A stretch of DNA of 64,000 nt from Dokdonella sp. GTDB lineage: Bacteria; Pseudomonadota; Gammaproteobacteria; Xanthomonadales; Rhodanobacteraceae. The stretch covers positions 620,001 through 684,000 of the forward strand of contig JANQAE010000004.1 of assembly GCA_024707225.1 (NCBI GenBank). Direction: 5' to 3'. How positions within the stretch are numbered: position 1 is the first letter of the stretch; the number at the start of each line of letters is the position of its first letter. The translations under genes and the position numbers were made by a program. Below the pieces are notes generated by a model, which was given only the letters and a program-made list of their open reading frames with translations, made no database searches and was not told the DNA's origin. Positions 40,300 to 49,441 of the stretch are shown here, piece by piece.

Positions 40300-40556
40300 T
40301 TTCGCCTCCGATTCCCTTCCAGCGACCGGCTCTCCTTCCTGGCGAAGAAGAGCACCCCTTGATTGCCTGCCCGGAGCCGGTCATTGCAACCAGCTTCACG
40401 AACGCTAGCAAAATTCCGAAGCGCAGACAAAAAGCAAGCCGGCCCAGCATTCCGATCGTCCAGATGCGACCGATTCCATGCCGCTTCGCGCGATGTCTCC
40501 TGTTCGGACCGTTGTGCGCTTACGTCCTCGTCAACCCCATTCCGAGGACGTCCGCC

Positions 40557-42608
40557 GTGCCGCACCGCCCTGCTTCCCGCCGTTTCTGGCGACATCTGTC
40601 CTGGCTCGCCCTGCTGCTGGTGCCGGCTGCCGAGGCGGCCACACGCGTCTGGCCTTCGGCGATCTGTAATGCCACCTTGCAGGCCTGCATCGACGGCGCC
40701 GCCGTGGGCGACCGGGTCGAGATCGACTGGCTGGCGCCGATCGAGGAGGACATCACGCTGAGTCGCGGCCTGACGCTGACGGCCGCGGGTCAGCGCGTCC
40801 GCTTCGCCGGTGGCCGCTCGGTGACCGGCCTGCTCGGCAGCGGCGGCAGCGGCGCGGTGACGATCAGCCGCATCGACATCACCGATGCCGAGCTCAGTCT
40901 GCGCAAGGCCGGTGCGGGCCTGGCGATCTTCGTCGTCGACGACGTCGGGGTCGAGCGCAGCCCGGCCGGCGGCAACGGCCGGATCGCGGTGACCGCCGAC
41001 AGCGGCGGTACCGTCAGCGCCACGCTCAACCGCAATCGCGTGCGCGGCCTGCCAGCGTCGCTCAACGACGGTCTGCTGCAGCTGACCGCCAGCGGCGGTT
41101 CGCTGGACGCCGTGGTGACCAGCAATACGCTGACGCGCAACGCGGACCCGCTGGCGCAAGGGGCGGCGGTATTCGTCGACGTCCATGCGATCGGCGGCCA
41201 GCCCGGTGAGGCGACGGTACGCGTGCAGGGCAATACCGCCGAAGGCGCGTTCGGACGCGGCGCCTACACGTTCAGCGAAGGTCTGTTCAGCAGCACGGCC
41301 TCGACCTTGCGGGTGTTCGCGATCAGCAACACGGCCACCGGCAGCGCACCGGCGGCCAGCACCGGCATCAGCCTGATCGCCGGCAGCGGCACGGTCGATG
41401 CCTACGTCTTCAACAACACGCTGGCCGGCGTGCGCAACGGCATCTCGGCGACCGTATGGGACTCGGGCACTGCCGCGGCGCGCATCAACGGCTCGATCCG
41501 CAACAATCTGATCCAGGCGTCCGAGCGCGGCCTGATCGCGGGCGCCACGCTGACGCCCTCGCTCGACAACGATTACAACCTGATCGAAGCGCCAGCCAAT
41601 CAGGCAACGCCTGGCCCCAACACGCTGGCCGGCCCGGCGCGGCTGGTCGCCCGCCACGCACCCCGGCTGCGGCCCGGCTCACCGGCGATCGACGCCGGCG
41701 ACGGTATCGGCCTGGCCAATATGATCGTCGATGCCGGCCTGCCGCCGCTCGACGCGGACGGCCTGCGCCGCGTCAAGGGCAGTCGCGTCGACGTCGGAGC
41801 CTATGAATGGGGTGATCTGGGCGTGCGCCATGCTGCGACGCTCGACAACATCCAGAGCAACTGGTCCCTGATCGGCGCCCCGCTCGGCACGCCGTTCACA
41901 GCGGAACTGCAGGCCACGCGCGTCTACAACTACGGCGCACGCACGGTCGCGCCGTTCGGCCTGTACTACACGGCCGGCACCTGGACGCTCTACAACGAGT
42001 CGGTCGCGCCGGTCCTGCCGGGCCTGCTCTGGAACGTGTGGTCACCGGCGGGCGGCGCGGGGCGTTTCGTGCACACGACCACGCCGGCCAACACCACGGC
42101 CTGGCGCACGCAGATCGACAACGGCGCGGCCAACGGCCAGCCGGAGCGGATCATGCTGGTCGCGCACAACTGGACGGCCTCACCGCTGCCGAACTACGTC
42201 GACCATCCGCTCGGCGTCTACTACGCCGGATCCGGTGCCGCCGGGCGCTGGCACATCGCCAATCTCGACCAGGTCGCGCTGCCGCTGAGCTCGGCATTCA
42301 ACGTCTACTCCCAGCCGCCGAGCCCGAACGCGTTCCGCGTCGCCGCGATACCGGGCCGGCAGCTCGTCGTGCTCGATCATCCGCTGCTCAACGGCATCCG
42401 CTGCGCGACTGCGCAGGTCACGCGCGTCACCTCGGCCACGAATCCGGGCCCGGCCGGCGGTTTCGACCTGGATTACGGCCTCGTCGACGGCCGCTGGGGC
42501 ATCTTCTCGCCGACGCCGTGGCCGGCCGACACCGCATTCAACGTCGTCGTCGATCCGGCCCAGGTGTTCGAATGCACGGACCGGATCCATGCGGACGACT
42601 TCGAATGA
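40557..42608 (+). CDS. Secreted beta-helix protein with IHADDFE tail
   Basis: Start chosen at GTG 40557 (encoding MPHRPASRRFWRHLSWLALL), with GAGGA 8 bases upstream and a signal peptide ending PAAEA; the ORF-track start 66 codons upstream is lower-GC non-coding DNA. 683 residues. A beta-helix domain (about 30-400: SICNATLQACIDGAAVGDRV, LNRNRVRGLPASLNDGLLQL, VFNNTLAGVRNGISATVW) closes with LRPGSPAIDAGDGIG and VDVGAYEWG, as in the other beta-helix proteins here. Then two or three repeats of a DUF7452-like strand module (YNYGARTVAPFGLYYTAGTW; HNWTASPLPNYVDHPLGVYY). Ends ECTDRIHADDFE, one of the clearest copies of the shared tail. Role unknown. Confidence 0.87.
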   Translation: MPHRPASRRFWRHLSWLALLLVPAAEAATRVWPSAICNATLQACIDGAAVGDRVEIDWLAPIEEDITLSRGLTLTAAGQRVRFAGGRSVTGLLGSGGSGAVTISRIDITDAELSLRKAGAGLAIFVVDDVGVERSPAGGNGRIAVTADSGGTVSATLNRNRVRGLPASLNDGLLQLTASGGSLDAVVTSNTLTRNADPLAQGAAVFVDVHAIGGQPGEATVRVQGNTAEGAFGRGAYTFSEGLFSSTASTLRVFAISNTATGSAPAASTGISLIAGSGTVDAYVFNNTLAGVRNGISATVWDSGTAAARINGSIRNNLIQASERGLIAGATLTPSLDNDYNLIEAPANQATPGPNTLAGPARLVARHAPRLRPGSPAIDAGDGIGLANMIVDAGLPPLDADGLRRVKGSRVDVGAYEWGDLGVRHAATLDNIQSNWSLIGAPLGTPFTAELQATRVYNYGARTVAPFGLYYTAGTWTLYNESVAPVLPGLLWNVWSPAGGAGRFVHTTTPANTTAWRTQIDNGAANGQPERIMLVAHNWTASPLPNYVDHPLGVYYAGSGAAGRWHIANLDQVALPLSSAFNVYSQPPSPNAFRVAAIPGRQLVVLDHPLLNGIRCATAQVTRVTSATNPGPAGGFDLDYGLVDGRWGIFSPTPWPADTAFNVVVDPAQVFECTDRIHADDFE

Positions 42609-42633
42609 GCCGGTCGCGCGCGGCGCGTTCGGA

Positions 42634-42978
42634 TCACGTGGACGACAGGCGGGCGCCTTCGTCCGGTTGCTGCAGCTCGGACGGCGGTATGTTGAGCCAC
42701 TCGCCGCCGGACACGATGCGGAAATCGGGCAGTCCGCCCTCTTCGGACAGACGCTTGAGCGACCACAGGATCGCCCACGCCGTACGTGCGGCGCGGTGCT
42801 CGCTGCCGCCGCTGTCCACGTGCAGTTCGTACCAAAGGAAGCCCTTGGGCGAGTTGGCGGCGACCTCCCACCGATAACTCAGGCCCTCCTCGCGGATCAG
42901 GTCGTCGAGGTCTTTGACTTGGTCGCAGACTTCGACGACGGCCATACATCGCCACAGCGCAGGGGTTGGGATCATCAT
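42634..42978 (-). CDS. Hypothetical small protein
   Basis: Start at ATG 42978 (MMIPTPALWRCMAVVEVCDQ), after GGAAGAAGG; the ORF-track start 76 codons further upstream reads into non-coding-like DNA. 114 residues, cytoplasmic, no membrane helix: DDLIREEGLSYRWEVAANSP, FLWYELHVDSGGSEHRAARTA, GLPDFRIVSGGEWLNIPPSE. Not a family I recognise. The balanced composition and high GC3 favour a real gene. Convergent with the preceding beta-helix gene, 25 bases away. Confidence 0.65.
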   Translation of the reverse strand: MMIPTPALWRCMAVVEVCDQVKDLDDLIREEGLSYRWEVAANSPKGFLWYELHVDSGGSEHRAARTAWAILWSLKRLSEEGGLPDFRIVSGGEWLNIPPSELQQPDEGARLSST

Positions 42979-43288
42979 CGCCTTCTTCCGATTGACCCGA
43001 AAGGTCGCGTTCGGGGGAAATAGTCGCTGCCGCGTACGAGTAGTAGCCGGTGCACAGGCCCTGAAGCGGGCAACCTTCCTGATCATCAGGAGGGTTGCTC
43101 GTAACGCGCGAGACAGGCGAGAAGCAGTTGCAGCATGCGCCCGGAGGCGTAAATTTCCGTTACCGCAACGCCCGCAATACGTGACCGTACTCACGTTGTG
43201 CGACATCTGTCATGCCGGGCCTTGCGGCAGTCATGCGCGAGCAGGGGGCGATGAGCGATCCTGGCCGTCTGACAACGGCGGAGCGGTG
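42979..43288. other. Divergent intergenic region
   Basis: 310 bases, AT-richer around 43150-43200. Likely promoter of the second metallothionein gene; no gene seen. Confidence 0.4.
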
Positions 43289-43948
43289 ATGATGGCGGAG
43301 TCGAATGCCGAGAGCCGCTGCGGGCGCAATGGCTGCGGCTGCCTGGTCGACGACGGCCAGACCTATTGCAGCCCGCACTGCGCGAACGCCACCGCGAACG
43401 CGCCGCTCGGAGCAGTCGACGACCGCTGCGAATGCGGACACGGCGGTTGCGATCATCAGCATGCGGCGACCGCCGACCTTGCGGCGGTCTTCGCGGCCGC
43501 CGACGAGCGCGAGCCGTGAGCGGGCGGCCCGGCCGCGCGGCACGGCCGCCAGCCGTGCGTAGCGGCCGCCTCGGTCCTTCCCGCTCGCTGCCGCGCAGGC
43601 AGCCTCGCACGAGGCATGCAGGCCGCGCTGATCGCTGAAGCCCAGCGGGAACGCGTTCGGCGCAGCCCGCCAGACGACGATGTAGCCGCTCTGGCGCTCC
43701 GGCTCTAAATCCCGAATCGATCGCGACAGGTCGAGCATGTCCAGATGGGCCGGCGCGCGCCGGTCGGCCGCCCGGTCGCCGGAGCCGACCTCGACGCGCC
43801 GCTTGGCGAGGCGGCCGTCGGCGCGGGTGATCGCCGACAGGCAGGTCGCCGCAGGCTCGGCCGCGGCCGTGTCGGCAGCGGCGGCCATCGCCGGTTTCAG
43901 CAGCGGCGTAAGCGCCGGCGTGGCGGTCAGGAAGGCGCAGACGGGCAT
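43160..43948 (-). CDS. Possible hypothetical exported protein, 3' end unclear
   Basis: From ATG 43948 (MPVCAFLTATPALTPLLKPA) to about 43520 the frame has strongly GC-biased third positions and protein-like composition (HLDMLDLSRSIRDLEPERQ, GYIVVWRAAPNAFPLGFSDQ, RGLHASCEAACAAASGK). Beyond 43520 it becomes antisense to the metallothionein gene and loses plausibility, so the true stop has probably been lost by an indel near 43520. No family recognised. A weak N-terminal hydrophobic stretch may be a signal peptide. Confidence 0.35.
   Translation of the reverse strand: MPVCAFLTATPALTPLLKPAMAAAADTAAAEPAATCLSAITRADGRLAKRRVEVGSGDRAADRRAPAHLDMLDLSRSIRDLEPERQSGYIVVWRAAPNAFPLGFSDQRGLHASCEAACAAASGKDRGGRYARLAAVPRGRAARSRLALVGGREDRRKVGGRRMLMIATAVSAFAAVVDCSERRVRGGVRAVRAAIGLAVVDQAAAAIAPAAALGIRLRHHHRSAVVRRPGSLIAPCSRMTAARPGMTDVAQREYGHVLRALR
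43289..43519 (+). CDS. Metallothionein-like protein (second copy)
   Basis: 76 residues from ATG 43289 or 43292 (MMAESNAESRCGRNGCGCLV). Cys/His pattern SRCGRNGCGCLVDDGQTYCS, PHC, DRCECGHGGCDHQH parallels the metallothionein at 34675 (KCAHAPCRC...YCSDHC...CSCGHADC), with a longer C-terminal extension (AATADLAAVFAAADEREP). Presumed cytoplasmic zinc, cadmium or copper chelator. GGCGGAG precedes the start. An antisense ORF covers it completely and is treated as a run-on of the neighbouring reading frame. Confidence 0.82.
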   Translation: MMAESNAESRCGRNGCGCLVDDGQTYCSPHCANATANAPLGAVDDRCECGHGGCDHQHAATADLAAVFAAADEREP

Positions 43949-44006
43949 CGGACAGTCGAGCCGCGGCCACCGGCAACGCCAGTCGCGCTCGGCCGCCCGC
44001 CCGGGA

Positions 44007-46136
44007 TCACGGGGTGTCGGCAATGCCGATCCGCGCGCTGCGCGCCAGGTAGCGCGCCACCTCCGCATCCGGCGCTGCCGGCGCGGGTCCGCCGAGATAC
44101 CGATGCAGCATCTGTTCGGTCAGGTACAGCCATGCCTCGCGCGCGACCGGATCCTCCAGCGCATGGCCGGCGTCGGGATCGACGTAGAGTGCGACGTCCT
44201 TGCCGAGCCGCTTCAGCTGCGCGGCGTACTCGACGACGCCGCGCAACGCGACGCGACGGTCCTCGCCGCCGGCGAACAGCAGCACCGGCCGCGTCAGGCG
44301 CGCGGCGTTCGCGAGCGGCGACTGGTCCGAGAGACGCTGCAGCAGCGCCTCGTCGGCGAGTTCCAGATCGACCTGGCGCAGCCAGGCCTCGAAGCCGATG
44401 TATTGGGCCAGCGCACGCGCCTCGCGGCTGCGCGCGACCCAGCGCAGCGTCCAGCCGAAGTCCGGCGGCGGCACGCCGGCGATCGCGACGCGGAACAGGT
44501 CCGGCGTGCCGGTCACGCCGAGCAGGGCCGTGTAGCCGCCGAACGACGCGCCGACGATGCCGACGCGGGCCGGATCGCCGATGCCGCGTGCGAGCAGCTG
44601 GCGCGTGCCCTCGACGACGTCCTGCTGGACGCGCCCGTCACCGAAGTCGCCGCGCGCGGCGAGCAGATAGCCGCGTCCGTGGCCGGTCGAGCCGCGAAAG
44701 TTCGGCTCGAACACCGCATAGCCGCGATCGGCCAGAAACTGGACGAAGCCGCTGTAGTCGCGGCCGCTCCGAGCCCAGGGACCGCCGTGAGGATGGACCA
44801 GCAGCGGTGCGCGCGCCGCATCGATGCCGGCCGGCAGGGTCAGGAAGCCGTGCAGGCGCAAGCCGTCCGACGCGGTCCACGCAACCGGAGTCTTCGCCGC
44901 GAGCGTGTCCTCGGCCGGCCACGGCACGGCGGCGCCGATCGCCGCACCGCCGCGTGCGGGACGCGGCGCCTCGTCGAGGATGCGCCGCAGTATGCCGGTC
45001 GCCGGGTCGTAGAGATGCCAGCGCGTGTCGGGCAGCGTGCTGGCGCGCTCGCCGACCAGCCAGCGCGCCGCCCCGATCGTGACGGCGAGTTCGCGCTGCG
45101 GCAGCCGCGCCTGCAGCGCCGCCAGCGGGACCGCCGCGGCAGCGGCGAGCGCATAGTCGGCCGGTGCGACGCTGCGATAGCTGGCGATCAGCGGACGGCC
45201 GTCGAGCGGGTCGAGCGCCACCGCGTCCAGATCGGCCTGGTCGAGTGGATCCTCGTGGACCACGCGGCGCGTGCCGTCCGGCGACAGCGCGAGCAGGCCG
45301 ACCCGATCGATGCCGAGATCGCCGCGCATCCACAACGTGCCGTCGGCGCCGACGCGCGGCAGCAGCGTGCAGCGCTGCAGCGGATCGCAGTGCGCGACCT
45401 CGTGCCAGCCGCCGGTGCCGGCGTGCAGGATCGCCAGGCGCTCGCCGTCTACGCGCTGCAGATACGCCAGCGTGCCGTCGGCCGCGAACGCGGCATCGGT
45501 CACCTGCTGCGCGCCCTCGTACAGCACGGTGCGTCCACCCTGCCCGTCCACGCGCAGGAGGCGCCAGCCGCGCGGCGCAGCAGCGGCGGTCGCCTGCGTG
45601 CGCTCGACCACGAGCACGGCTGCCGGATGGACCGGATCGACCGCGAGCAGGCTGCGCTCGTCGGCGCCGCCGAGCGGCGTCAGCAGGCGGCCGACGCCGT
45701 CGATCGGCAGCACGAACAGCGCGCGCTCGGACACCAGCAGCAATTGTCCGTCGCGCGTCCACCGCAGCTGTTCGGCGTCGGTCGCCGGCAGCAGGCGCCG
45801 CGGCGCGTCGGCATCGGTCGGCATCGCCCAGACGCTGCGCGTGCGACCGTCGTCGAGCAGCCAGGCGACATGACGGCCGTCCGGCGCCAGTGCGACGCCG
45901 CGCAGCCGCGAGCGCAGCAGGAACGTGCTGCGCGGGCGCGGCGCGGTTTGCGCGCGCTGCCGCGCCGCGGCGGCGGCGGCCTGCAGCGCGGCATCGGCCG
46001 GTTCGGTCGCGGCCGCGACGGACGGCACGGCGACGGCGACGGCCACGGCCACGGCCACGGCCACGGCCACGGCCACGGACACCAGCGCCAGCGCCAGCGC
46101 CAGCAGGCCGGCCAGGATCAGACGGACACCATGCAT
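44007..46136 (-). CDS. Secreted S9-family (prolyl oligopeptidase-like) peptidase
   Basis: 709 residues from ATG 46136, with GGAGG 4 bases upstream. Signal peptide MHGVRLILAGLLALALALVS followed by an (VA)n core and PSVAAA. N-terminal seven-bladed propeller (about 60-400: VALAPDGRHVAWLLDDGRTR, LLALSPDGTRRVVHEDP), then an alpha/beta hydrolase: HPHGGPWARSG oxyanion region, nucleophile Ser in VGIVGASFGGYTAL (about 531), Asp in LLFAGGEDRRV and His in DPDAGHAL. All catalytic elements are present, so it should be an active periplasmic or extracellular serine peptidase or acyl-aminoacyl peptidase. It is the last gene of a GntR-ABC operon, 60 bases after the permease. Confidence 0.92.
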   Translation of the reverse strand: MHGVRLILAGLLALALALVSVAVAVAVAVAVAVAVAVPSVAAATEPADAALQAAAAAARQRAQTAPRPRSTFLLRSRLRGVALAPDGRHVAWLLDDGRTRSVWAMPTDADAPRRLLPATDAEQLRWTRDGQLLLVSERALFVLPIDGVGRLLTPLGGADERSLLAVDPVHPAAVLVVERTQATAAAAPRGWRLLRVDGQGGRTVLYEGAQQVTDAAFAADGTLAYLQRVDGERLAILHAGTGGWHEVAHCDPLQRCTLLPRVGADGTLWMRGDLGIDRVGLLALSPDGTRRVVHEDPLDQADLDAVALDPLDGRPLIASYRSVAPADYALAAAAAVPLAALQARLPQRELAVTIGAARWLVGERASTLPDTRWHLYDPATGILRRILDEAPRPARGGAAIGAAVPWPAEDTLAAKTPVAWTASDGLRLHGFLTLPAGIDAARAPLLVHPHGGPWARSGRDYSGFVQFLADRGYAVFEPNFRGSTGHGRGYLLAARGDFGDGRVQQDVVEGTRQLLARGIGDPARVGIVGASFGGYTALLGVTGTPDLFRVAIAGVPPPDFGWTLRWVARSREARALAQYIGFEAWLRQVDLELADEALLQRLSDQSPLANAARLTRPVLLFAGGEDRRVALRGVVEYAAQLKRLGKDVALYVDPDAGHALEDPVAREAWLYLTEQMLHRYLGGPAPAAPDAEVARYLARSARIGIADTP
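46041..46076. repeat. Hexanucleotide repeat (GGCCAC)6 inside a signal peptide
   Basis: Six perfect units, read on the minus strand as GTGGCC (Val-Ala). They build the hydrophobic core of the S9 peptidase signal peptide. Followed by CAGCGC-type repeats at 46083-46105. Copy changes alter the core by two residues per unit without shifting the frame. Confidence 0.85.
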
Positions 46137-46196
46137 GAGACCTCCGGAGACGACGGGCGGGCGAGATCGCATCGACGCGGCGATGCGCGGCTGCGA

Positions 46197-48040
46197 TCAG
46201 GCCGGCGCGACATGCGGCGCCGCTGCCGCGTCGGGCCGCTCGTGCGGCCGGTACAACAGCCAGAGCGCGACCAGCGCCGGAACGCCGATGACCGCGCAGG
46301 CGAGCAGCCAGCCGATGCGTGCCGCCGGCGACAAGGCACGATCGCGCAACAGCACGGCGCCGGCGAACACGGACAACACGGACAGCGCGACGGCCAGCGC
46401 GACGATCGACGCGGAATCGGCGCGGCCTCGGTGGCCTGGAACGGATCCGGCACGGCCGGGCGCTCGGCCGCCGCGGTGCGCAGCGCGTACAGAGCCGGCG
46501 AGAACCACCAGCTGCGGTAGCGATACAGCGCCGGAAAGTCCGGCGCGATCGTGCGGCGCGCGACCGTGCGGACGCGGCCGCCGTCGTCGACCGCCAGCAC
46601 GACCTGGTACGGCAGCGCGCCGTGCGGACGGCTCTGCTGCGCCGTGAACGCGAACGAGACCAGATAGCCGTCGACGCGCTCGACCAGGTCGATCGCAGCG
46701 AGATCGCCGTAGGCGCCCGGCAGCGCGATGCGCAGACGCGGCGTCAGCACGATCGTGGCATCGGCGGCATCGCGCCCGTCGTAGACGTACAGATGCTGCG
46801 TACCGAGCGCGGCGACCGCGTCGCCGAGCGGCTGCACGCCGGCCAGCGGCTCGCCCGCGTCCAGGCGCAGCCGCGGCGACACGCGGCCGGTCTCGCTGCC
46901 GTACTGGTACAGCGTGTCGCCGGCGATCAGCAGCGCGTCGCCGCGCGGCAGGCCCGGCAGCGTACCGGCCGGCAGCGCCGGTGCCGCGAACGGTGCGGCA
47001 TCGCCGCCGACGCCGAGCTCGCCGACGCGGCTGCCGTCGGTCAGCCGATAGCCTTCCAGGCGCATGCGGTCGTGACTGAAAACCCAGCGCACGCGGCGTT
47101 CCGCATCGTCCAGTTCCATCGGCGCGCGATTGGTCAGCGCCTGCCGCGGCAGCACGCGGTCGATCTGGCCGCCGACCGAGAGCACGTCGGCGAGCGCGAC
47201 CTGCTCGCGCCAGAGCGCGGCCTGCGGATCGTCGCTGGCGGCCAGCCCGGCCAGCAGGCGCTGGCGGCCGTCCATGCGGTCGGTCTCGATCGCGCCGCCG
47301 GCCGGTGCGGTCACGGCGTTGAGCGGATGCGAGCCCTGCACGATCCACAGCATCTCGAGCGCGAAGCACAGCACCAGGAACGCCACGTAGACGCCGAGCT
47401 GCAGCGGCAGCGCCAGCGCGGCGACCGCGAGCGGCCGGCGCGGCGGCGCCTCGAGGTCGGGCTTGAACACGATCAGCACCAGCGCCGCCAGCCAGGCCAC
47501 CACGAGCACCTGCATCGCGATCGCCGCCGCGCCGCTGGCCTGGCCGGTCAGCCAGATCAGCGGCAGCACGAGCGCGGCCAGCGCGGCCCGGCGCAGGCCC
47601 AGCACCGCGTACGAACCGGCCAGATACAGCCCGCACGCGATCAGCCACGCCGCGACCGGCAGCAGCCAGTGGCGCACGTCGACGACGCGCGCGGTCAGCA
47701 GCGCCTGGCCGGCCGCGGTCAGCAGCAGCGGCAGGCCGATGCCGGCCAGCAGCAGCACCGCGCCGGCACCATGCAGGGCGAGCGCGATCCGCCACGGCGC
47801 CAGCGGCCGGTGCAGCAGCTGCAGCCAGGTCGCAGGTCGCCGGTAGGTCGCGATCTGATAGAGACCGAGCAGCAGGCCGCTGAGCGCGTAGACGCAGCCG
47901 AACACGCGATAGACGAGCAGCGGTTGCTGAGCGAGATCGACCAGGCGCGCGAGAAACACCAGCACGCCCAGATGCGCCAGTGCATACGCCGCGGTCCACA
48001 GGCGCAGGCGCAGCAGTTCGGCTTTGAACAGATCCCACAT
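46197..48040 (-). CDS. ABC-2-type permease with large extracytoplasmic domain (frameshifted near 3' end)
   Basis: ATG 48040 (MWDLFKAELLRLRLWTAAYA) after GGAGA. About six helices up to residue 250 (YRVFGCVYALSGLLLGLYQ, LLPVAAWLIACGLYLAGSYA), then a long soluble region resembling beta-propeller strands (LGVGGDAAPFAAPALPAG, LLIAGDTLYQYGSETGR, LGTQHLYVYDGRDAAD), then a final pair of helices. These lie in another frame (ALAVALSVLSVFAGAVLLR, AVIGVPALVALWLLY). Restoring one base near 46421 (GCGCCGATT to GCGGCCGATT) joins them, giving 614 residues ending APHVAPA. Works with the ATPase encoded 28 bases upstream; substrate unknown, perhaps peptides or lipids. Confidence 0.85.
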
Positions 48041-48068
48041 GATCGCTGATCTCCGTTGCGCGGGCCGC

Positions 48069-48980
48069 TCAGGCGGCGGCCGGCGCGGCATGGTTCTTGG
48101 CAAGGAAGCCGTTGACCGCGCGGTCGAGGCTGACCGGCATGCACTGCACCGAGCGCGCGCCGCAGCCGCGCAGGAAGTCGCCGAAGGTTTCGTCCTGGTC
48201 GAGCACCAGGTAGTGATGCAGGCCGTCCAGGCGCTGCAGTTGCAGCAGGCCCGGCACGCCGGCCGGCTGCGGCCCCTTGAACGGCACGTCGGCGACCCAG
48301 TGGGTGACGCGCGCGCAGAAGTCCTCCGGCGCGGACATATGGGCGAGGCGGCCGTGCTCGAGAATCACGAGATTGTCGGCGACGCGCTCGATCTCCTCCA
48401 TCTGGTGCGAGCAGTAGATCACCGTGCAGCGCGCCGCGGCGCTCGAATACATCAGCGATTCGAGGAACGCGCGCTTGGCGACCACGTCGAGCCCGAGCGT
48501 CGGCTCGTCGAGCACCAGCAGCTCCGGCGACTGCGCCAGGGCCAGCGCCAGGTTGAGGCCGGCGCGCTCGCCGCGCGAGAGCTGGCCGACCCTCTGCTCG
48601 GGCAGCACGTGATAGTGGCCGATCACCTCGGCGAAGGCGCCTTCGTTCCAACGCGCGTAGAGCCGGCGCTGCATGCGCACGACCGCCTCGACGCGGACCC
48701 AGGCCGGCAGCGTGTGCTCCTCGTTGACGAAGCCGATGCGGCCACGATCGGCCGGCGTCAGGCAGCGGCTGTCGCGGCCGAGGATGCACGCGCTGCCGGC
48801 GGTCGGCGGCGTGAAGCCGAGCAGCACGCGGAACAGCGTCGACTTGCCGGCGCCGTTGGCGCCGACGATCGCGTGGATGCGTCCGCGCGGAATCGCCAGA
48901 TCCAGGCCGTCGAGCGCCCACTTGCGCCCGTAGCGCTTGCGCAGCGCCGTGGTTTCGATCACGTATTCGGATTCGGACAT
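48069..48980 (-). CDS. ABC transporter ATPase (YtrB/CcmA-like)
   Basis: 303 residues from ATG 48980 with GGAG 8 bases upstream. Walker A VGANGAGKST (about 40), Q-loop GFVNEEHTLPAW, signature QLSRGERAGLNLALALA (LSRGE instead of LSGGQ, common in this subgroup), Walker B LLVLDEPTLGLDV and H-loop IYCSHQMEEIER. The C-terminal 80 residues are an extension after the nucleotide-binding domain. Paired with the permease downstream and preceded 29 bases upstream by a GntR regulator, the typical YtrA-YtrB arrangement. Confidence 0.92.
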   Translation of the reverse strand: MSESEYVIETTALRKRYGRKWALDGLDLAIPRGRIHAIVGANGAGKSTLFRVLLGFTPPTAGSACILGRDSRCLTPADRGRIGFVNEEHTLPAWVRVEAVVRMQRRLYARWNEGAFAEVIGHYHVLPEQRVGQLSRGERAGLNLALALAQSPELLVLDEPTLGLDVVAKRAFLESLMYSSAAARCTVIYCSHQMEEIERVADNLVILEHGRLAHMSAPEDFCARVTHWVADVPFKGPQPAGVPGLLQLQRLDGLHHYLVLDQDETFGDFLRGCGARSVQCMPVSLDRAVNGFLAKNHAAPAAA

Positions 48981-49009
48981 GCCGATCGCTCCGTCGGTAA
49001 GGCTGTGGG

Positions 49010-49420
49010 TCAGGCGCGCTTGCGCGGCACCAGCGCGCCGAGCGCGCGCAGCAGGCGCGCCTGGATCGTCGCGGGCGGATAGTCGAGCGGGACGACCTCG
49101 TGCACGAAGCGGTCGACCGCCTCGTCCAGGCGCCGCGCGCGCTCGGCGTCGCTGAGGCGCTGGCGCGGCGGCGCGACGTAGAGGCCCAGTCCCTGGCGCG
49201 ACTCGAGCCAGCCCTCGGCGGTCAGCTCGGCATAGGCCTTGGCGACCGTGTTCGGATTGACGGTCAGCTGCTGGGCCAGGCCGCGTACGCTCGGCAGCTG
49301 GTCGCCGGGTTCGAGCTCGCCGGTGGCGATCTTCATGCGCACGGCCTCGACGATCTGGCGGCCGATCGGACGCGGATCGCCGGTGGCGATCTGGATCATC
49401 AACGCACGGGTCCGGGCCAT
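49010..49420 (-). CDS. GntR-family transcriptional regulator, YtrA subfamily
   Basis: 136 residues from ATG 49420 (MARTRALMIQIATGDPRPIG). The winged helix is IGRQIVEAVRMKIATGELEP, QLPSVRGLAQQLTVNPNTVA, KAYAELTAEGWLESRQGLGLYV, and only a short helical tail follows instead of an effector domain, the hallmark of YtrA regulators. These usually repress their own ABC operon and respond to envelope-active antibiotics or peptides. It is the first gene of the four-gene unit. An inverted repeat lies 22-44 bases upstream of the start (next entry). Confidence 0.93.
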   Translation of the reverse strand: MARTRALMIQIATGDPRPIGRQIVEAVRMKIATGELEPGDQLPSVRGLAQQLTVNPNTVAKAYAELTAEGWLESRQGLGLYVAPPRQRLSDAERARRLDEAVDRFVHEVVPLDYPPATIQARLLRALGALVPRKRA

Positions 49421-49441
49421 CGTCTCGCCTCGCTCGGTCAA

